NCBI RefSeq assembly: GCF_017161265.1
Contig: NZ_CP031393.1
Coordinates: forward strand, 1,054,001-1,118,000
DNA: 64,000 bases
Direction: 5' to 3'
Origin: Treponema medium
GTDB taxonomy: Bacteria > Spirochaetota > Spirochaetia > Treponematales > Treponemataceae
Shown: piece by piece, positions 16,280-25,598 of the stretch
Position numbering within the stretch: position 1 is the first letter of the stretch
Layout of the letters: every line of letters begins with the position of its first letter
Notes under the pieces: generated by a model
What the model was told of the DNA's origin: nothing
What the model saw: the letters and a program-made list of their open reading frames with translations, nothing else
The model's database searches: none
Position numbers and translations under genes: made by a program

Positions 16280-17719
16280 TTATCGCATGTTTTCCAGAAG
16301 TTTAACGATAAACTTCCACATCCGCTCGGCTGAGGAAATACTCAAATGCTCATTCGGGGTATGCACATCGTATAAATTCGGGCCGAAGCTGACGGCATCG
16401 ATATCGGGGATGGTCTTTTTGATAAGCCCGCATTCAAGCCCTGCGTGAACGGCGGAAACAACCGGCTCTTTTCCGGTAAGGTCTTTGTATGTTTTTACGG
16501 CAACGTCTCGGGCATGCGACTTCGGCGAATACTCCCACGCGGGATACTCCGATACCTTGTTAAAGATACCGCCGGTACGTTCGGCGCAGAGCCGCAGCAC
16601 TTGCACAATTTCATCCAATTCGCTCTTCACCGAGCTGCGCACCGAAATCGTAAACGTTAAGGTTTCTCCGTCAAGGGCAAGAATGCCGTTGTTCAAGCTG
16701 GTTTGCACCAATCCGGGGATATCCATACTCATGTATTGTACCCCGTCAGGAGCCATCGTCATAAAGTCTATGATGCCGGAGCTGACCGTACCGTTATACA
16801 TCATCTTAGGCAGAGCTGTCGCCGATTCGGCTATGATGCGGATATCTTTGTCGGCAACACGGTATTCCGCCTTGATTGCTTCAGCAAGTTTTGCAATCGC
16901 TGTCTGTGCGCGGGCGGCATCCTCGACGGTGATAATCGCCTGCGCTTCTTTTGCAATGGCGTTATGCTTTGAACCGCCCGAAATGGACACAATATGTACG
17001 AACTGCTCCGCCTTTACTGCGGACAAAATCCGTCCCAGTAGTTTGATGGCGTTTGCACGCTGTTTAATAATCTCCATACCGGAATGCCCGCCGAGCAGTC
17101 CATCGACTTTGATGGAGAGCGCCTGTCCCTTCAACGGTTCCATTTCGATCTTAAAATCGACATGGGTATTCGCGCCGCCTGCGCAGCTGACTAAAAAGAC
17201 CCCTTCTTCTTCGGAATCGATATTGAAAAGAATTCTCCCCTGCAAATGATCGGCTTTTAACGCTCGTGCCCCATCCATACCGACTTCTTCGGTTGTGGTA
17301 ATTAAGACCTCAAGCGGCGGATGTGCAAGCGACTTGGAATCGAGAATTGCCAATGCATAAGCGACCGCGATACCGTCGTCGCCGCCGAGTGTTGTGCGGT
17401 CGGCATGGAGGTTGTCTCCGTCCACAATCAGCTTGATCGGATCTTTAAGGAAATCGTGATTCGAATCCGCCGTTTTTTCGCAGACCATATCCATGTGTCC
17501 CTGCAATATAACTGTAGGGGATTTTTCGTATCCGGCCGTCCCGGGCTTTTTGATAATGACGTTGAGCGCCTCATCCTGATACACTTCAAGCGAACGTTCT
17601 TTTGCAAAGCGTACTAAAAAATCGCTGATGGCTTTTTCATTGTGTGAACCGCGCGGCACAGCCGAAATTTCGGCAAACCAATGGAATACTTCTTTGGGTT
17701 GAATGTTTTCTATATTCAT
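16280..17719 (-). CDS. pepD: Aminoacyl-histidine dipeptidase (PepD, M20 family)
   Basis: The 479-residue protein is a full-length cytosol non-specific dipeptidase. The metal site residues appear in ILQGHMDMV (His, Asp), TLGGDDGIA (bridging Asp), TTTEEVGMDGA (catalytic Glu pair) and a C-terminal HAGLECG (His). Di-zinc M20 enzymes of this type hydrolyse dipeptides such as carnosine or X-His in the cytoplasm. The ATG has AGGAGGAAC in front. It lies downstream of nothing in its own direction and upstream of the amino-acid symporter. Confidence 0.93.
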   Translation of the reverse strand: MNIENIQPKEVFHWFAEISAVPRGSHNEKAISDFLVRFAKERSLEVYQDEALNVIIKKPGTAGYEKSPTVILQGHMDMVCEKTADSNHDFLKDPIKLIVDGDNLHADRTTLGGDDGIAVAYALAILDSKSLAHPPLEVLITTTEEVGMDGARALKADHLQGRILFNIDSEEEGVFLVSCAGGANTHVDFKIEMEPLKGQALSIKVDGLLGGHSGMEIIKQRANAIKLLGRILSAVKAEQFVHIVSISGGSKHNAIAKEAQAIITVEDAARAQTAIAKLAEAIKAEYRVADKDIRIIAESATALPKMMYNGTVSSGIIDFMTMAPDGVQYMSMDIPGLVQTSLNNGILALDGETLTFTISVRSSVKSELDEIVQVLRLCAERTGGIFNKVSEYPAWEYSPKSHARDVAVKTYKDLTGKEPVVSAVHAGLECGLIKKTIPDIDAVSFGPNLYDVHTPNEHLSISSAERMWKFIVKLLENMR

Positions 17720-17918
17720 AATTGTTCCTCCTGAGCGGAAAGAGTGGATTCCTCTCAGTCGTTTCCGCAGTATGAATCGCGATAACGCTGAAAGTTTGTT
17801 AATAGTGTATCATAATTTTACACGTTTGACAGGGTGCCCGTCCTTATTGTCACATCGCATTTTAGATGATATTATCAGGTTTCGCATATTGTTAACTGTA
17901 ATGTAGAAAGGAAATAGT

Positions 17919-19202
17919 ATGAATACGATACCGACGGTAAGGACACGGGAAGAAATTCTGTTTGATATAATGAAGACTACTTCCCGGCTATATAGTATTC
18001 GCGATAAAGATATTTTGCTGGAAAGGATATTAACTGAGGCGCGGCAGGCGCTGAATGCCGATGCCGGTTCCATTTATCTGGTGGAAGGAAATCATCTGAT
18101 TATTCACTATGCACAAAACGCAACACTGCAAAAGCGATTAAAGCCGGGAGAAAAGCTTCCGTTTCATATTTTTTCGTTTCCAATCAATGACACGACGATT
18201 GCAGGGTCAGCTGCGATGACCAAACAGTTGATCAATGAACCTGATGTTTATGCCATTTCTCCCGATAAGCATTATAAATTCGGTACTGTTAGTGATATAG
18301 CGACAGGCTATAAAACAGTATCGACGTTGACGATACCGTTGATTGCCGTTTCCGGCGATGTATTGGGTGTGTTACAGATGATTAATGCGCTTGACATATA
18401 TGGTCGCATCCGCGCATTTACTTCCGATGATGAGATGTTCCTCTCTCATTTTGCGGCAAATGCTGCGGCAACGCTTATGCATGCATCGCTAACCCGCGAG
18501 ATGATTCTCCGAATGGTGCAGATGGCTGAGCTGCATGATCCGCGGGAGACGGGGCTGCATGTGCATCGGGTGGCAAACTATGCGGTAGAAATTTATGACC
18601 GCTGGGCATTTAACCATAATGTCCACCGGCATGAACGCGAAAAATTCCGAGATGCACTCAAAATCGCTGCTATGCTGCACGATGTTGGTAAAATCGGCAT
18701 TTCCGACACGATACTTAAAAAACCCGGCAAACTCACACCGGAAGAATACCAAATTATGCAGAGCCATACATGGCGCGGTTCAAAGCTGTTTTTGTCAGGT
18801 AACTCGGCGGTTGATACCATGTCGAGGGATATTGCGCTGCGACACCACGAAAACTGGGATGGGACCGGTTACCCCGGTCATATTTCTTTGGAAACGGGAG
18901 GAATACTAAAATATAATAAAAAACATACCGCAGCACAGGGGCTTATTGGTGAAGAAATTCCGCTTGGCGCCCGCATTACCGCGCTTGCAGATGTCTATGA
19001 TGCGCTTTCTTGTAAACGAGTGTATAAAGAAGAATGGACTGAAGATAAAATTTTGGAAGAGGTACAAAGGCTGCGCAGCATAAAATTCGATCCAGAAATC
19101 ACCGATGCTTTTTTTGAAATTGTACCGAGGATTCAAGCCATCAAGGAGCGTTTTTCAGAAGACGCTGCGTCTCTCGATCGAGCGCTTGGGCAAATTCCAT
19201 AA
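17919..19202 (+). CDS. GAF-HD-GYP domain protein, putative cyclic-di-GMP phosphodiesterase
   Basis: The 427-residue protein has an N-terminal GAF domain (about residues 20-185) and an HD-GYP domain (about 190-395). The HD motif is in AAMLHDVGKIGI, followed by HTWRGS, the GYP motif in HHENWDGTGYP and ALADVYDAL. The full set of metal-binding residues suggests an active phosphodiesterase that hydrolyses c-di-GMP, controlled by a signal sensed by GAF. There is no membrane segment. The ATG has GAAAGGAAATAG upstream. Its 3' end overlaps the convergent gene by 62 nt. Confidence 0.9.
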   Translation: MNTIPTVRTREEILFDIMKTTSRLYSIRDKDILLERILTEARQALNADAGSIYLVEGNHLIIHYAQNATLQKRLKPGEKLPFHIFSFPINDTTIAGSAAMTKQLINEPDVYAISPDKHYKFGTVSDIATGYKTVSTLTIPLIAVSGDVLGVLQMINALDIYGRIRAFTSDDEMFLSHFAANAAATLMHASLTREMILRMVQMAELHDPRETGLHVHRVANYAVEIYDRWAFNHNVHRHEREKFRDALKIAAMLHDVGKIGISDTILKKPGKLTPEEYQIMQSHTWRGSKLFLSGNSAVDTMSRDIALRHHENWDGTGYPGHISLETGGILKYNKKHTAAQGLIGEEIPLGARITALADVYDALSCKRVYKEEWTEDKILEEVQRLRSIKFDPEITDAFFEIVPRIQAIKERFSEDAASLDRALGQIP

Positions 19203-19599
19203 TTTCTTTCTTTCCGAATGCTTTAGTCCGTTCGGGGGTAAGCCCGTTTACGGATAGTTCATACATAAAATTCCGAATGGATAAGCGCTCGCCGATATTA
19301 TCGGTAGTATATACAATTCCCCTATCGTTAATAACTTTGATGTGTGTATCGACAAGCTGCTTTGCAAGCGGAATATCACGGGTAACAACCATATCCCCCT
19401 GCACAGCATGGGCAAGAATATACATATCTGCTGCTTGATCTTCGGCTTCGGTTATAACCGAGGTGCAATAAGAATTTTTCGGAATAGGGATAGGACGGTT
19501 GGCGGCAAACACTGCCGGAACTTGCAGTCGTTTTGCCGTTTTACAAATAATTTCCCGAATTCGTACCGGACAGGAATCCGCATCGACAAAAAGGGTCAT
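19141..19599 (-). CDS. YaiI/YqxD family protein (DUF188)
   Basis: The 152-residue protein matches the UPF0178 family: VDADSCPVR at the N-terminus, then DMVVTRDIPLAKQLV and an NIGERLSIRNFMYEL segment. The Asp residues arranged like a PIN nuclease suggest RNA binding or cleavage, but no function is established. It overlaps the convergent GAF-HD-GYP gene by 62 nt at the 3' ends and overlaps the upstream zapA stop by 4 nt. Confidence 0.85.
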   Translation of the reverse strand: MTLFVDADSCPVRIREIICKTAKRLQVPAVFAANRPIPIPKNSYCTSVITEAEDQAADMYILAHAVQGDMVVTRDIPLAKQLVDTHIKVINDRGIVYTTDNIGERLSIRNFMYELSVNGLTPERTKAFGKKEIMEFAQALDRETQRLLKNAP

Positions 19600-19934
19600 A
19601 CTTGTTCATCATTTGACGGAGCAAGTGAGTAAATAATCGAATCAATATCTTCAATCATTTTTTTTGTCGATTGCTCAATTAACACCTCTGCTTCGTCTTG
19701 CGGAAATGTTCCCTGCTGATTGAGCCGTTCTTTACTCAATTCATCCGAAAGCAGGATACCGGCGATAATCGCCACACGCAAAGAATCGTTGACGCCGGAT
19801 GTTTGCTGAACCTCCGAAACGACTTTTTTGTAATGATTATAAATGGACTGTAGATATTCAGCGGGTTGATCAGCCTCGAGCGCAAATGACGTACCTAACA
19901 GATCGATTTGCAGCCGCCCTTTGCGTTCGGCCAT
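19596..19934 (-). CDS. zapA: ZapA-like cell division protein
   Basis: The 112-residue protein has the ZapA layout: a short beta N-terminal part (GRLQIDLLGTSFALEAD) and a long C-terminal helix with an AIIAGILLSDEL segment. ZapA tetramers bundle FtsZ filaments at midcell. The start is 2 nt after the stop of a coiled-coil gene, which may encode its partner. In the same direction it is followed by the DUF188 gene with a 4-nt overlap. Confidence 0.75.
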   Translation of the reverse strand: MAERKGRLQIDLLGTSFALEADQPAEYLQSIYNHYKKVVSEVQQTSGVNDSLRVAIIAGILLSDELSKERLNQQGTFPQDEAEVLIEQSTKKMIEDIDSIIYSLAPSNDEQV

Positions 19935-19936
19935 CG

Positions 19937-20413
19937 TTAAAAAATATCCAGTTGATTGGAATGATTTACCGGTTCTTGCGGAGCCGACTGTACTGCTGTT
20001 TCAGGTGTGGAAACGGGAGCCTGCGTCTCCGTTGGTTCATCCGCTATGGGTTCCGGTTGTTCCGTTACAACAGGCGCTGATGTTTCTGTCTGTGTTTCCG
20101 CAGCGTCACTTATCGAAGATTCGTTTGCTGCCGGAGCCGTTCCATATATGGCAGATGTCGCGGTGGAATTCGCCGCTTGATACACGGTATCTTCAAATGC
20201 GCTCAAGTGATTGAGCGCATTGATGATTCCTTCCTCGATCTTAGCTTGGTCGTTTTTAAAGACAAGTACTATATTCTCCAACTCTTCGATTCGTTTTTGG
20301 CGATCGTGCAGTTCAAGTTTTAATAAATCGTTCTCATCTTTGAGTGTCTGCATCAGCTCAATCGCTTTTGAGACTCTTGCTTCAAGCTGTTTAATTTGAT
20401 CGAGGTTTAACAT
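19937..20413 (-). CDS. Coiled-coil protein upstream of zapA, ZapB-like
   Basis: The 158-residue protein has a heptad-rich N-terminal coiled coil (about residues 1-65; LDQIKQLEARVSKAIELM) and a low-complexity Thr/Pro/Glu/Ala-rich tail. Size, coiled coil and tight linkage to zapA suggest a ZapB-like divisome partner, but the sequence match is not specific. A GGAGCC site precedes the ATG, 3 nt after the rplT stop, so it is transcribed with the ribosomal genes. Confidence 0.6.
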   Translation of the reverse strand: MLNLDQIKQLEARVSKAIELMQTLKDENDLLKLELHDRQKRIEELENIVLVFKNDQAKIEEGIINALNHLSAFEDTVYQAANSTATSAIYGTAPAANESSISDAAETQTETSAPVVTEQPEPIADEPTETQAPVSTPETAVQSAPQEPVNHSNQLDIF

Positions 20414-20416
20414 ACG

Positions 20417-20776
20417 TTAGGCTCCTAATGCTTTTTTTGACTGTTCGACAACGCTTTTAAAAGCGACCGGATCTTCGATAGCCATATTGGATAAGGCTTT
20501 GCGGTTTAAAGTGATACCCGCTTTTGCCATTCCATTGATAAAACGTGAATAGCTCATTCCTTCCGCACGAACAGCGGCATTTATTCTGCTGATCCACAAG
20601 CGGCGCATATCGCCTTTGCGGTCGCGGCGTGCTTCAAAGCTATGAGTAAGCGCTTTTACAACAGCGTCTTTTGCAGCTTTATAGTTCGTACCTCTGCGTC
20701 CGCGGAATCCCTTTGCTAGCTTTAAAATCTTCTTGCGTCTGTGGATGCGTTTATTTGAACATAACGATCTCGGCAT
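20417..20776 (-). CDS. rplT: Ribosomal protein L20
   Basis: The 119-residue basic protein is typical L20, with [20 protein letters not shown] near the N-terminus and [13 protein letters not shown] in the middle. L20 binds 23S rRNA early in 50S assembly and can repress its own operon by binding the leader. It follows rpmI in the infC-rpmI-rplT order found in most bacteria. Confidence 0.98.
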   Translation of the reverse strand: MPRSLCSNKRIHRRKKILKLAKGFRGRRGTNYKAAKDAVVKALTHSFEARRDRKGDMRRLWISRINAAVRAEGMSYSRFINGMAKAGITLNRKALSNMAIEDPVAFKSVVEQSKKALGA

Positions 20777-20800
20777 TGTATTCTCCTAAATAATCAAAAA

Positions 20801-21007
20801 TTAATTGGTGCCATAAGGAAGCAGCTGCTTTCTTACTTTTTTGCTGTCAGCTTCGGCTAAAATTCCAGCTTTGCGCAAATCGCGTTTGCGTTGCGGGGAT
20901 TTCTTGGTCAAAATATGACGCAAATTCATTTGCTTGTACTTCACTTTACCGCTGCCGGTAAACTTAAAACGTTTTGCTGCGGCACTCTTACTCTTCATCT
21001 TAGGCAT
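20801..21007 (-). CDS. rpmI: Ribosomal protein L35
   Basis: The 68-residue basic protein starts [20 protein letters not shown], the L35 signature, and contains [16 protein letters not shown]. It lies between infC and rplT with short gaps. Confidence 0.98.
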   Translation of the reverse strand: MPKMKSKSAAAKRFKFTGSGKVKYKQMNLRHILTKKSPQRKRDLRKAGILAEADSKKVRKQLLPYGTN

Positions 21008-21022
21008 AGTACACCTCGTAAA

Positions 21023-21544
21023 TTATTTCTTTGATTTGGGCGCTAATGTCATTGACATGGTGCGCCCTTCCATTGCCGGAGGTTTTTCTACCGTTAAATC
21101 TCCGCCGAGCTTTGCCAGTACGTTATTTAATACGTCCAGCCCCAGCTCGGTATGGGCTAACTCCCGCCCCCGAAAGCGGATTGTTACTTTTACTTTATCG
21201 CCGTCATCAAGAAAATCCTGTATATGCCGTGCTTTAAAAGATAGATCATGGTCATTTATCTTAGGCTGCATACGAATTTCTTTGAGAACTTGCAGCTTCT
21301 GTTTTTTCTTGGAATCACGGAGCTTTTTTTCCAATTCAAAACGATACTTTCCATAGTCTAAGATCTTGCAAACGGGAGGATCCGCTTGCGGAGCCACTTC
21401 AACGAGGTCAAGATTAACGTCTTGAGCCATCCTAAGAGCTTCAAGGGTGGAAACAATGCCCTTTTGCTCCCCTGCATCATCAATTAAACGAACCTCGCGG
21501 ACACGGATCTGTTCATTAATCCGCAAACCTTTATTCTCCGCCAA
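21023..21544 (-). CDS. infC: Translation initiation factor IF-3, TTG start
   Basis: The 173-residue protein is full-length IF-3, with [15 protein letters not shown] in the N-domain, the [19 protein letters not shown] linker region, and [13 protein letters not shown] in the C-domain. It begins at a TTG (21544) preceded by GGAGGAG. IF-3 rejects non-standard start codons and in other bacteria represses its own gene, which has a rare start (AUU in E. coli). The TTG may serve the same feedback here. It leads the infC-rpmI-rplT operon. Confidence 0.97.
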   Translation of the reverse strand: MAENKGLRINEQIRVREVRLIDDAGEQKGIVSTLEALRMAQDVNLDLVEVAPQADPPVCKILDYGKYRFELEKKLRDSKKKQKLQVLKEIRMQPKINDHDLSFKARHIQDFLDDGDKVKVTIRFRGRELAHTELGLDVLNNVLAKLGGDLTVEKPPAMEGRTMSMTLAPKSKK

Positions 21545-21600
21545 CTATTCTCCTCCAGTACATTTTTCTTAATGCACATAAAATAAAGTTATAGGTCATA

Positions 21601-21630
21601 AGTATATCGAATTTTCTTTGGATATGTCAA
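21601..21630 (-). promoter_or_regulatory. Promoter of the infC operon
   Basis: TTGACA (21625-21630) is 18 nt from TATACT (21601-21606). The predicted leader is about 50 nt and contains the GGAGGAG site. Confidence 0.7.
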
Positions 21631-21941
21631 GGTTATCATCCAAGACAAAACACATCAGGTTCTTTTTTAAATACCTTCGTAGAATGAGGTTTTCCATCGT
21701 TTAAGCTCAGGGACTATTTTTCTATACATACGATATTCTAAGAATCAAGAAAAAGCGATGAACAAAAGAAGCTTATTACACAAAAATCGAATGAACCTTA
21801 AAATACATAGCCAACTTGTATATCTGAAGAAGCTGAATATTTTTATCATAAATAAAGAAAGATTTATCTTTTTCTAAACGCTGAAATCTATAAATACTTT
21901 TTATTTCCGATATTCCGGTTTCCTGTTTTTGTGTTAAAGAT
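21631..21941. other. AT-rich intergenic stretch, no gene recognised
   Basis: About 310 bp between the infC promoter and the terminator of the next gene hold no convincing frame, tRNA or strong hairpin on either strand. It may be a decayed gene or part of an unrecognised small RNA. Confidence 0.4.
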
Positions 21942-21972
21942 GGGAGCGCCAAGAACCTATTGCTTCGCTCCC
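21942..21972 (-). terminator. Terminator of the zinc-ribbon gene
   Basis: GGGAGCG and CGCTCCC pair around a 17-nt loop, 10 nt after the stop at 21982 on the minus strand. The T-run after the stem is short. Confidence 0.5.
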
Positions 21973-21981
21973 TTTTCCCTG

Positions 21982-22212
21982 CTATTTTACAACATGCCGC
22001 CCTGATGGGGATGCCGGACAGCTTATTCCAGCTGAGGTAACAATTCTATCACCGAGAATGCTTACTTGACGTCCGCAGTGAATACAATGAACTCCGTCAT
22101 ATACGGCAATATGCTTTTTTGTCGGGTTCTTGGGACAAACAATATCGCCGGTCGCTGATACTAAATTATGACCGACCGATTTTATATCTTGTTCACAAAA
22201 TCTACATTTCAT
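21982..22212 (-). CDS. Small double zinc-ribbon protein with an internal repeat
   Basis: The start at 22212 (MKCRFCEQDIKS) has AGGAG upstream; a longer frame reaches 22254. The 76-residue protein consists of two similar halves. Each has a C-x2-C pair (CRFC; CIHC), a central segment with ILGDRIVTSAG or VGHNLVSATG, then a CP-x2-P element and a basic end. Each half could bind one metal if the third Cys takes part. No family function is known. Confidence 0.65.
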   Translation of the reverse strand: MKCRFCEQDIKSVGHNLVSATGDIVCPKNPTKKHIAVYDGVHCIHCGRQVSILGDRIVTSAGISCPASPSGRHVVK

Positions 22213-22292
22213 AAAAAACTCCTGTAAAAAGCAATAGCTTATCTTTTCTATCATTTTTTATCAAAAACATCAAGACAATGCGTTGTCCTGCG

Positions 22293-24008
22293 TTAATTAT
22301 ACTGTGTGACCGATTGAGGGGCGATCCAGCCGGTAACTCCGCCGACGGTTTTAATGTAGTACCATTGCGGCGCTTTGCGTATGATAATAACGCTTTCACC
22401 TGCCGAAAGTCGGTGCACAATAGTGCCGGTATTTTCCGGTATCCGCCGCACCGCTATTTCGCCGGCATCCTCAATGCACACGCCCTGCGGCTGCAGTATG
22501 AGCCGGAACAATACGGCGGTGAGAGTTCCGCTGCACAATGCGATGATGATACAAAGTAGCATAACCCGCTTTTTATTGCGGAAACCGCACACTGCTGCAC
22601 CGATCAGCAGCATACCTGAGATTACCGCCGTTAGAATACCGAGAAGGCGCGGATACAGCGGCAACGGATGCGCAATTTCCAACGCAGCTTCCAACTTTCT
22701 GCGTTCACGACGGATTGCGGGAGAAAAAAGCGCCGCAGCTTCCTGCTTACGATATTCGGCTATCTGCTTTGCCGCGGCGCTTTTTTCTTGCTCGGTCATA
22801 GTGCTGCCGCTGTACTGCGTTTCAGGCGTTCCCGCCTGAAACGCAGCGGCGGTGAAGCCGTCCGCGCCGCTTTTACCGGCGGCCTCGGTAATTTTCTGCC
22901 GGTCGATGCGGTACGCAGCAGAGGTACTGAATGCTTTTCCGCCTGCTGTAAAAAATATCTGCGCTTGGGGAAGGCTTTGAATACCTATCCGCAAGGGTAT
23001 CAAACTAAAGGTGGCAAGAACATAGCGCTCGTCGTCGGAATCTTCGCATGGAACGGATGCAGTCGGCAGGACTGCACTGGAAACACTTGCATCCGTCAGA
23101 CCTGCCGCATTTGGCAAGGCTGACAAGTTTATTAAAACAGCCGCACCAAACGGCAATTCGGCAAGAGTGAGCGGTTTCAGCGCAGCGCTTTCGGATGGAG
23201 CGCATTCAATACGGACTATTTCAGCCGGTAACGGCGGCTCACTGTGCATATCCCGAACAGCAGCGCCGCTTCGGTCATCTTGGGCTTGGGTTGATTCGGA
23301 GCCAAGTCCTGCAGAACCGGAAACTCCTGATCGACCGGCTTCGGAACGGGGCGCTTCGAGGCGGGCGGCTTCGATTTGAGCAGAGGCGGTTTGCAAAGCG
23401 TGCCGGTAGTGCTCGGTATGTCCTGCCGAATAAAAGGCTGCGGTTAAACACAGGATGTATTCCGTACCTTGTTCAAGGGCTGCACCGTCCGCAACCGGCA
23501 GACCGCTTACAGAATACAGCATCCACACAAACGGCGTATGTTCCGAAAGCCGCGGCCGGTGTACGGTTATATCCAGCGGTGTAAGCTTGACCGTTTGCCG
23601 TTTCCATTGCAGCTCCGGTTCGAACCGGAACCTGCCTGTTTTGTTAAAACGATACCGATAGCGCAAATGCAGGCCGTCCCGTTCGGGAATTGCACTGCTC
23701 TGTATCAGCTCTGCCGTATCTGCGCTCTGCTCGAGGATAAATCGCGGCGTATTGTCATTATTCTTCTGCAAATACGGAGCCTCTCGTTTGATGATAACTT
23801 CAATTTCAAATTCACGATCAATTGATAATTCGGTACCGTCTATTTTGAGTTCAATAAAATGCTCGGCATAATCGTTTTGCTGCCCATAGAGGATTGCGAC
23901 TGCACAAAAGAAAAAAAAGATTGTTGCCGTCTTCGCGACTAGCCTGCATACTAAAAGTCCTAATAATCGTTTATCGCCGGTTCCGATTCTCGCTGTGTTT
24001 TTTTCCAT
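22293..24008 (-). CDS. batD: BatD-like protein with C-terminal SH3 domain
   Basis: The 571-residue protein has a signal-anchor at about residues 25-42, an extracytoplasmic beta-rich BatD region (IDGTELSIDREFEIEVII), a low-complexity stretch, two membrane helices near 460-510 and a bacterial SH3 domain at the end (SAGESVIIIRKAPQWYYI). BatD proteins act with the VWA proteins BatA/B in envelope stress or aerotolerance. The start overlaps batC by 49 nt. Identity rests largely on the bat gene order. Confidence 0.75.
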   Translation of the reverse strand: MEKNTARIGTGDKRLLGLLVCRLVAKTATIFFFFCAVAILYGQQNDYAEHFIELKIDGTELSIDREFEIEVIIKREAPYLQKNNDNTPRFILEQSADTAELIQSSAIPERDGLHLRYRYRFNKTGRFRFEPELQWKRQTVKLTPLDITVHRPRLSEHTPFVWMLYSVSGLPVADGAALEQGTEYILCLTAAFYSAGHTEHYRHALQTASAQIEAARLEAPRSEAGRSGVSGSAGLGSESTQAQDDRSGAAVRDMHSEPPLPAEIVRIECAPSESAALKPLTLAELPFGAAVLINLSALPNAAGLTDASVSSAVLPTASVPCEDSDDERYVLATFSLIPLRIGIQSLPQAQIFFTAGGKAFSTSAAYRIDRQKITEAAGKSGADGFTAAAFQAGTPETQYSGSTMTEQEKSAAAKQIAEYRKQEAAALFSPAIRRERRKLEAALEIAHPLPLYPRLLGILTAVISGMLLIGAAVCGFRNKKRVMLLCIIIALCSGTLTAVLFRLILQPQGVCIEDAGEIAVRRIPENTGTIVHRLSAGESVIIIRKAPQWYYIKTVGGVTGWIAPQSVTQYN

Positions 24009-24652
24009 TCGGTTTGCTCTCTTTTGCGAATAATATCTAAGATAATCGAATCCGTCAGATCGGCTTCGGGATCTTCGGACGTCTGTTGCGGAGCTTGATG
24101 CTGCATCTCTTGCTGTGTGTCGCTCAACTTTTTACTCAACTCGTAATTAATCTTAGCTGCCGTATCGCGGCCGGACAGCTCCAATGATTTTCGGAACAAT
24201 GCCGCTGCTTCCGCATAATCCTTTGAGTGAAACGCAATAATGCCTTGTTGATAAAATCGATGCGCCCGTAAAATTTCAGGTGCCGTTTCGGAAATATTTT
24301 GTAATTTTCCGGATGCAGCCTCATCCTCTCCCTGCATCAGATATGAAGAGGCAAGTGCAAAATCCGTGTACGGTTTTATGGTGTCATCGGATAATTCCGC
24401 CGCTAAACTTTCAGCCTCATAAAAACACAACACGGCATCATTCCAATCGCTCCGCATCCATGCGAGTGTTCCTTTTACGTGTGCAATTTTGGTTTGCTGT
24501 TCTGCGCTGCATCCCGATAGACCGACCATCGTTATCAGTAAAAAAATAAAACTCACCGACAAAAATGATGATCTACATAACGATGATAATAATGTTGAAC
24601 GTGATGATATGGGTGATATGACGGCAGCCGGACGCCTACATTTTTTTAGCAC
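23960..24652 (-). CDS. batC: BatC-like TPR lipoprotein
   Basis: The start is put at a GTG (24652) because GGGAGG precedes it within the end of batB. The 230-residue product has a long N-terminal region ending in a lipobox (TMVGLSGC), so the mature protein should be membrane-anchored outside the cytoplasm. Two or three TPR units follow (AHVKGTLAWMRSDWNDAVLC and QQGIIAFHSKDYAEAAALF). TPR proteins in bat loci are usually called BatC. The C-terminal tail is Gln/Glu-rich. Confidence 0.72.
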   Translation of the reverse strand: MLKKCRRPAAVISPISSRSTLLSSLCRSSFLSVSFIFLLITMVGLSGCSAEQQTKIAHVKGTLAWMRSDWNDAVLCFYEAESLAAELSDDTIKPYTDFALASSYLMQGEDEAASGKLQNISETAPEILRAHRFYQQGIIAFHSKDYAEAAALFRKSLELSGRDTAAKINYELSKKLSDTQQEMQHQAPQQTSEDPEADLTDSIILDIIRKREQTEWKKTQRESEPAINDY

Positions 24653-25598
24653 GGATACCTCCCGCACAAAGACCGAGACAAAAAAAGAGGAGCGCCATCG
24701 CCGTACACTCGAATGTCCGCCGTACCGGTTTTTGCACATATCGTATTTTCTCACTTTCGGCATCGCCTTCCGTCAGCGATTGCAGCACCTTTTGCGCCGA
24801 ACCGAGGTCAGCAGCAGAAATATAAAAACTTCCGTTCAATGCTTGCTCCGCATAGCGTTTAAGAATAGATTCCTCCAACGCGCTTTTTTGCACGACCGAT
24901 TCGTGTTTTTCATTCAGGATGGAGAGTGTGCCGCCTGTTTCCGTTCCAAAGCCGATAATAATCAGTTGAACATTTTCTTGCCGATACCGCGGAAGAATAC
25001 GTGGCACCGAACCGATTGTTTCACCGCCGTCGGTACACAGCACAACCGTTTTTCCGGTTAATCGATTTTCGGGGAATGCCTCCAATGCGATACGCAGCCC
25101 ATGTTCAAGATTACTACCGGCCGAAGTTGCATTGAACGGCGACAGCGTTTCCGCTGCAGTCAGTACACTTTGATGATTAAAACTCAACGGTACGGCAAGC
25201 GTACCCAGTCCCTTTATCGTAACGAGTCCGCAGGCAGTTTCCGGTAAGCGTTCTATCAAAAAGGAAACATAACGCTTTGCAAATTCAAGCCGGTTCGGTG
25301 CGATGTCGGCGACGGTCATACTACGCGAAATATCGACGGCAAAGATGACCGCATTTCCGTGTTTGACTACGGTGGTTTGTTTTGTGCCCCAGAGCGGTAC
25401 GGCTGCAGCAATACTGAGAAACAGCCAGCCGATACTCCAAAACGCCGTTCGGATTCGCAGTGTCCGTATAATGGCGTGAATCTCTCCCGCCGCAGCGTAG
25501 CTTTCTTTTAATTTTTTTATGCGATACAGCGTAACGGCGCAGGCAGGCAGAATAGCAATGATGAACAACAGGAAAAACGGTTTTTCAAATTCAATCAT
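24636..25598 (-). CDS. batB: BatB-like von Willebrand factor A protein
   Basis: The start at 25598 (MIEFEKPFFLLF) overlaps the batA stop, with AGGCGG upstream. The 320-residue protein has two N-terminal helices, an extracytoplasmic VWA domain with the metal-binding DISRS motif in FAVDISRSM, and a final membrane helix. VWA domains bind partners through a divalent metal. It is paired with BatA in aerotolerance loci. Confidence 0.85.
   Translation of the reverse strand: MIEFEKPFFLLFIIAILPACAVTLYRIKKLKESYAAAGEIHAIIRTLRIRTAFWSIGWLFLSIAAAVPLWGTKQTTVVKHGNAVIFAVDISRSMTVADIAPNRLEFAKRYVSFLIERLPETACGLVTIKGLGTLAVPLSFNHQSVLTAAETLSPFNATSAGSNLEHGLRIALEAFPENRLTGKTVVLCTDGGETIGSVPRILPRYRQENVQLIIIGFGTETGGTLSILNEKHESVVQKSALEESILKRYAEQALNGSFYISAADLGSAQKVLQSLTEGDAESEKIRYVQKPVRRTFECTAMALLFFCLGLCAGGIRAKKM

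Noticed and set aside
21631-21941. Small RNA gene upstream of infC
   Set aside because: No promoter-terminator pair or strong fold was found; it is listed only as an empty stretch.
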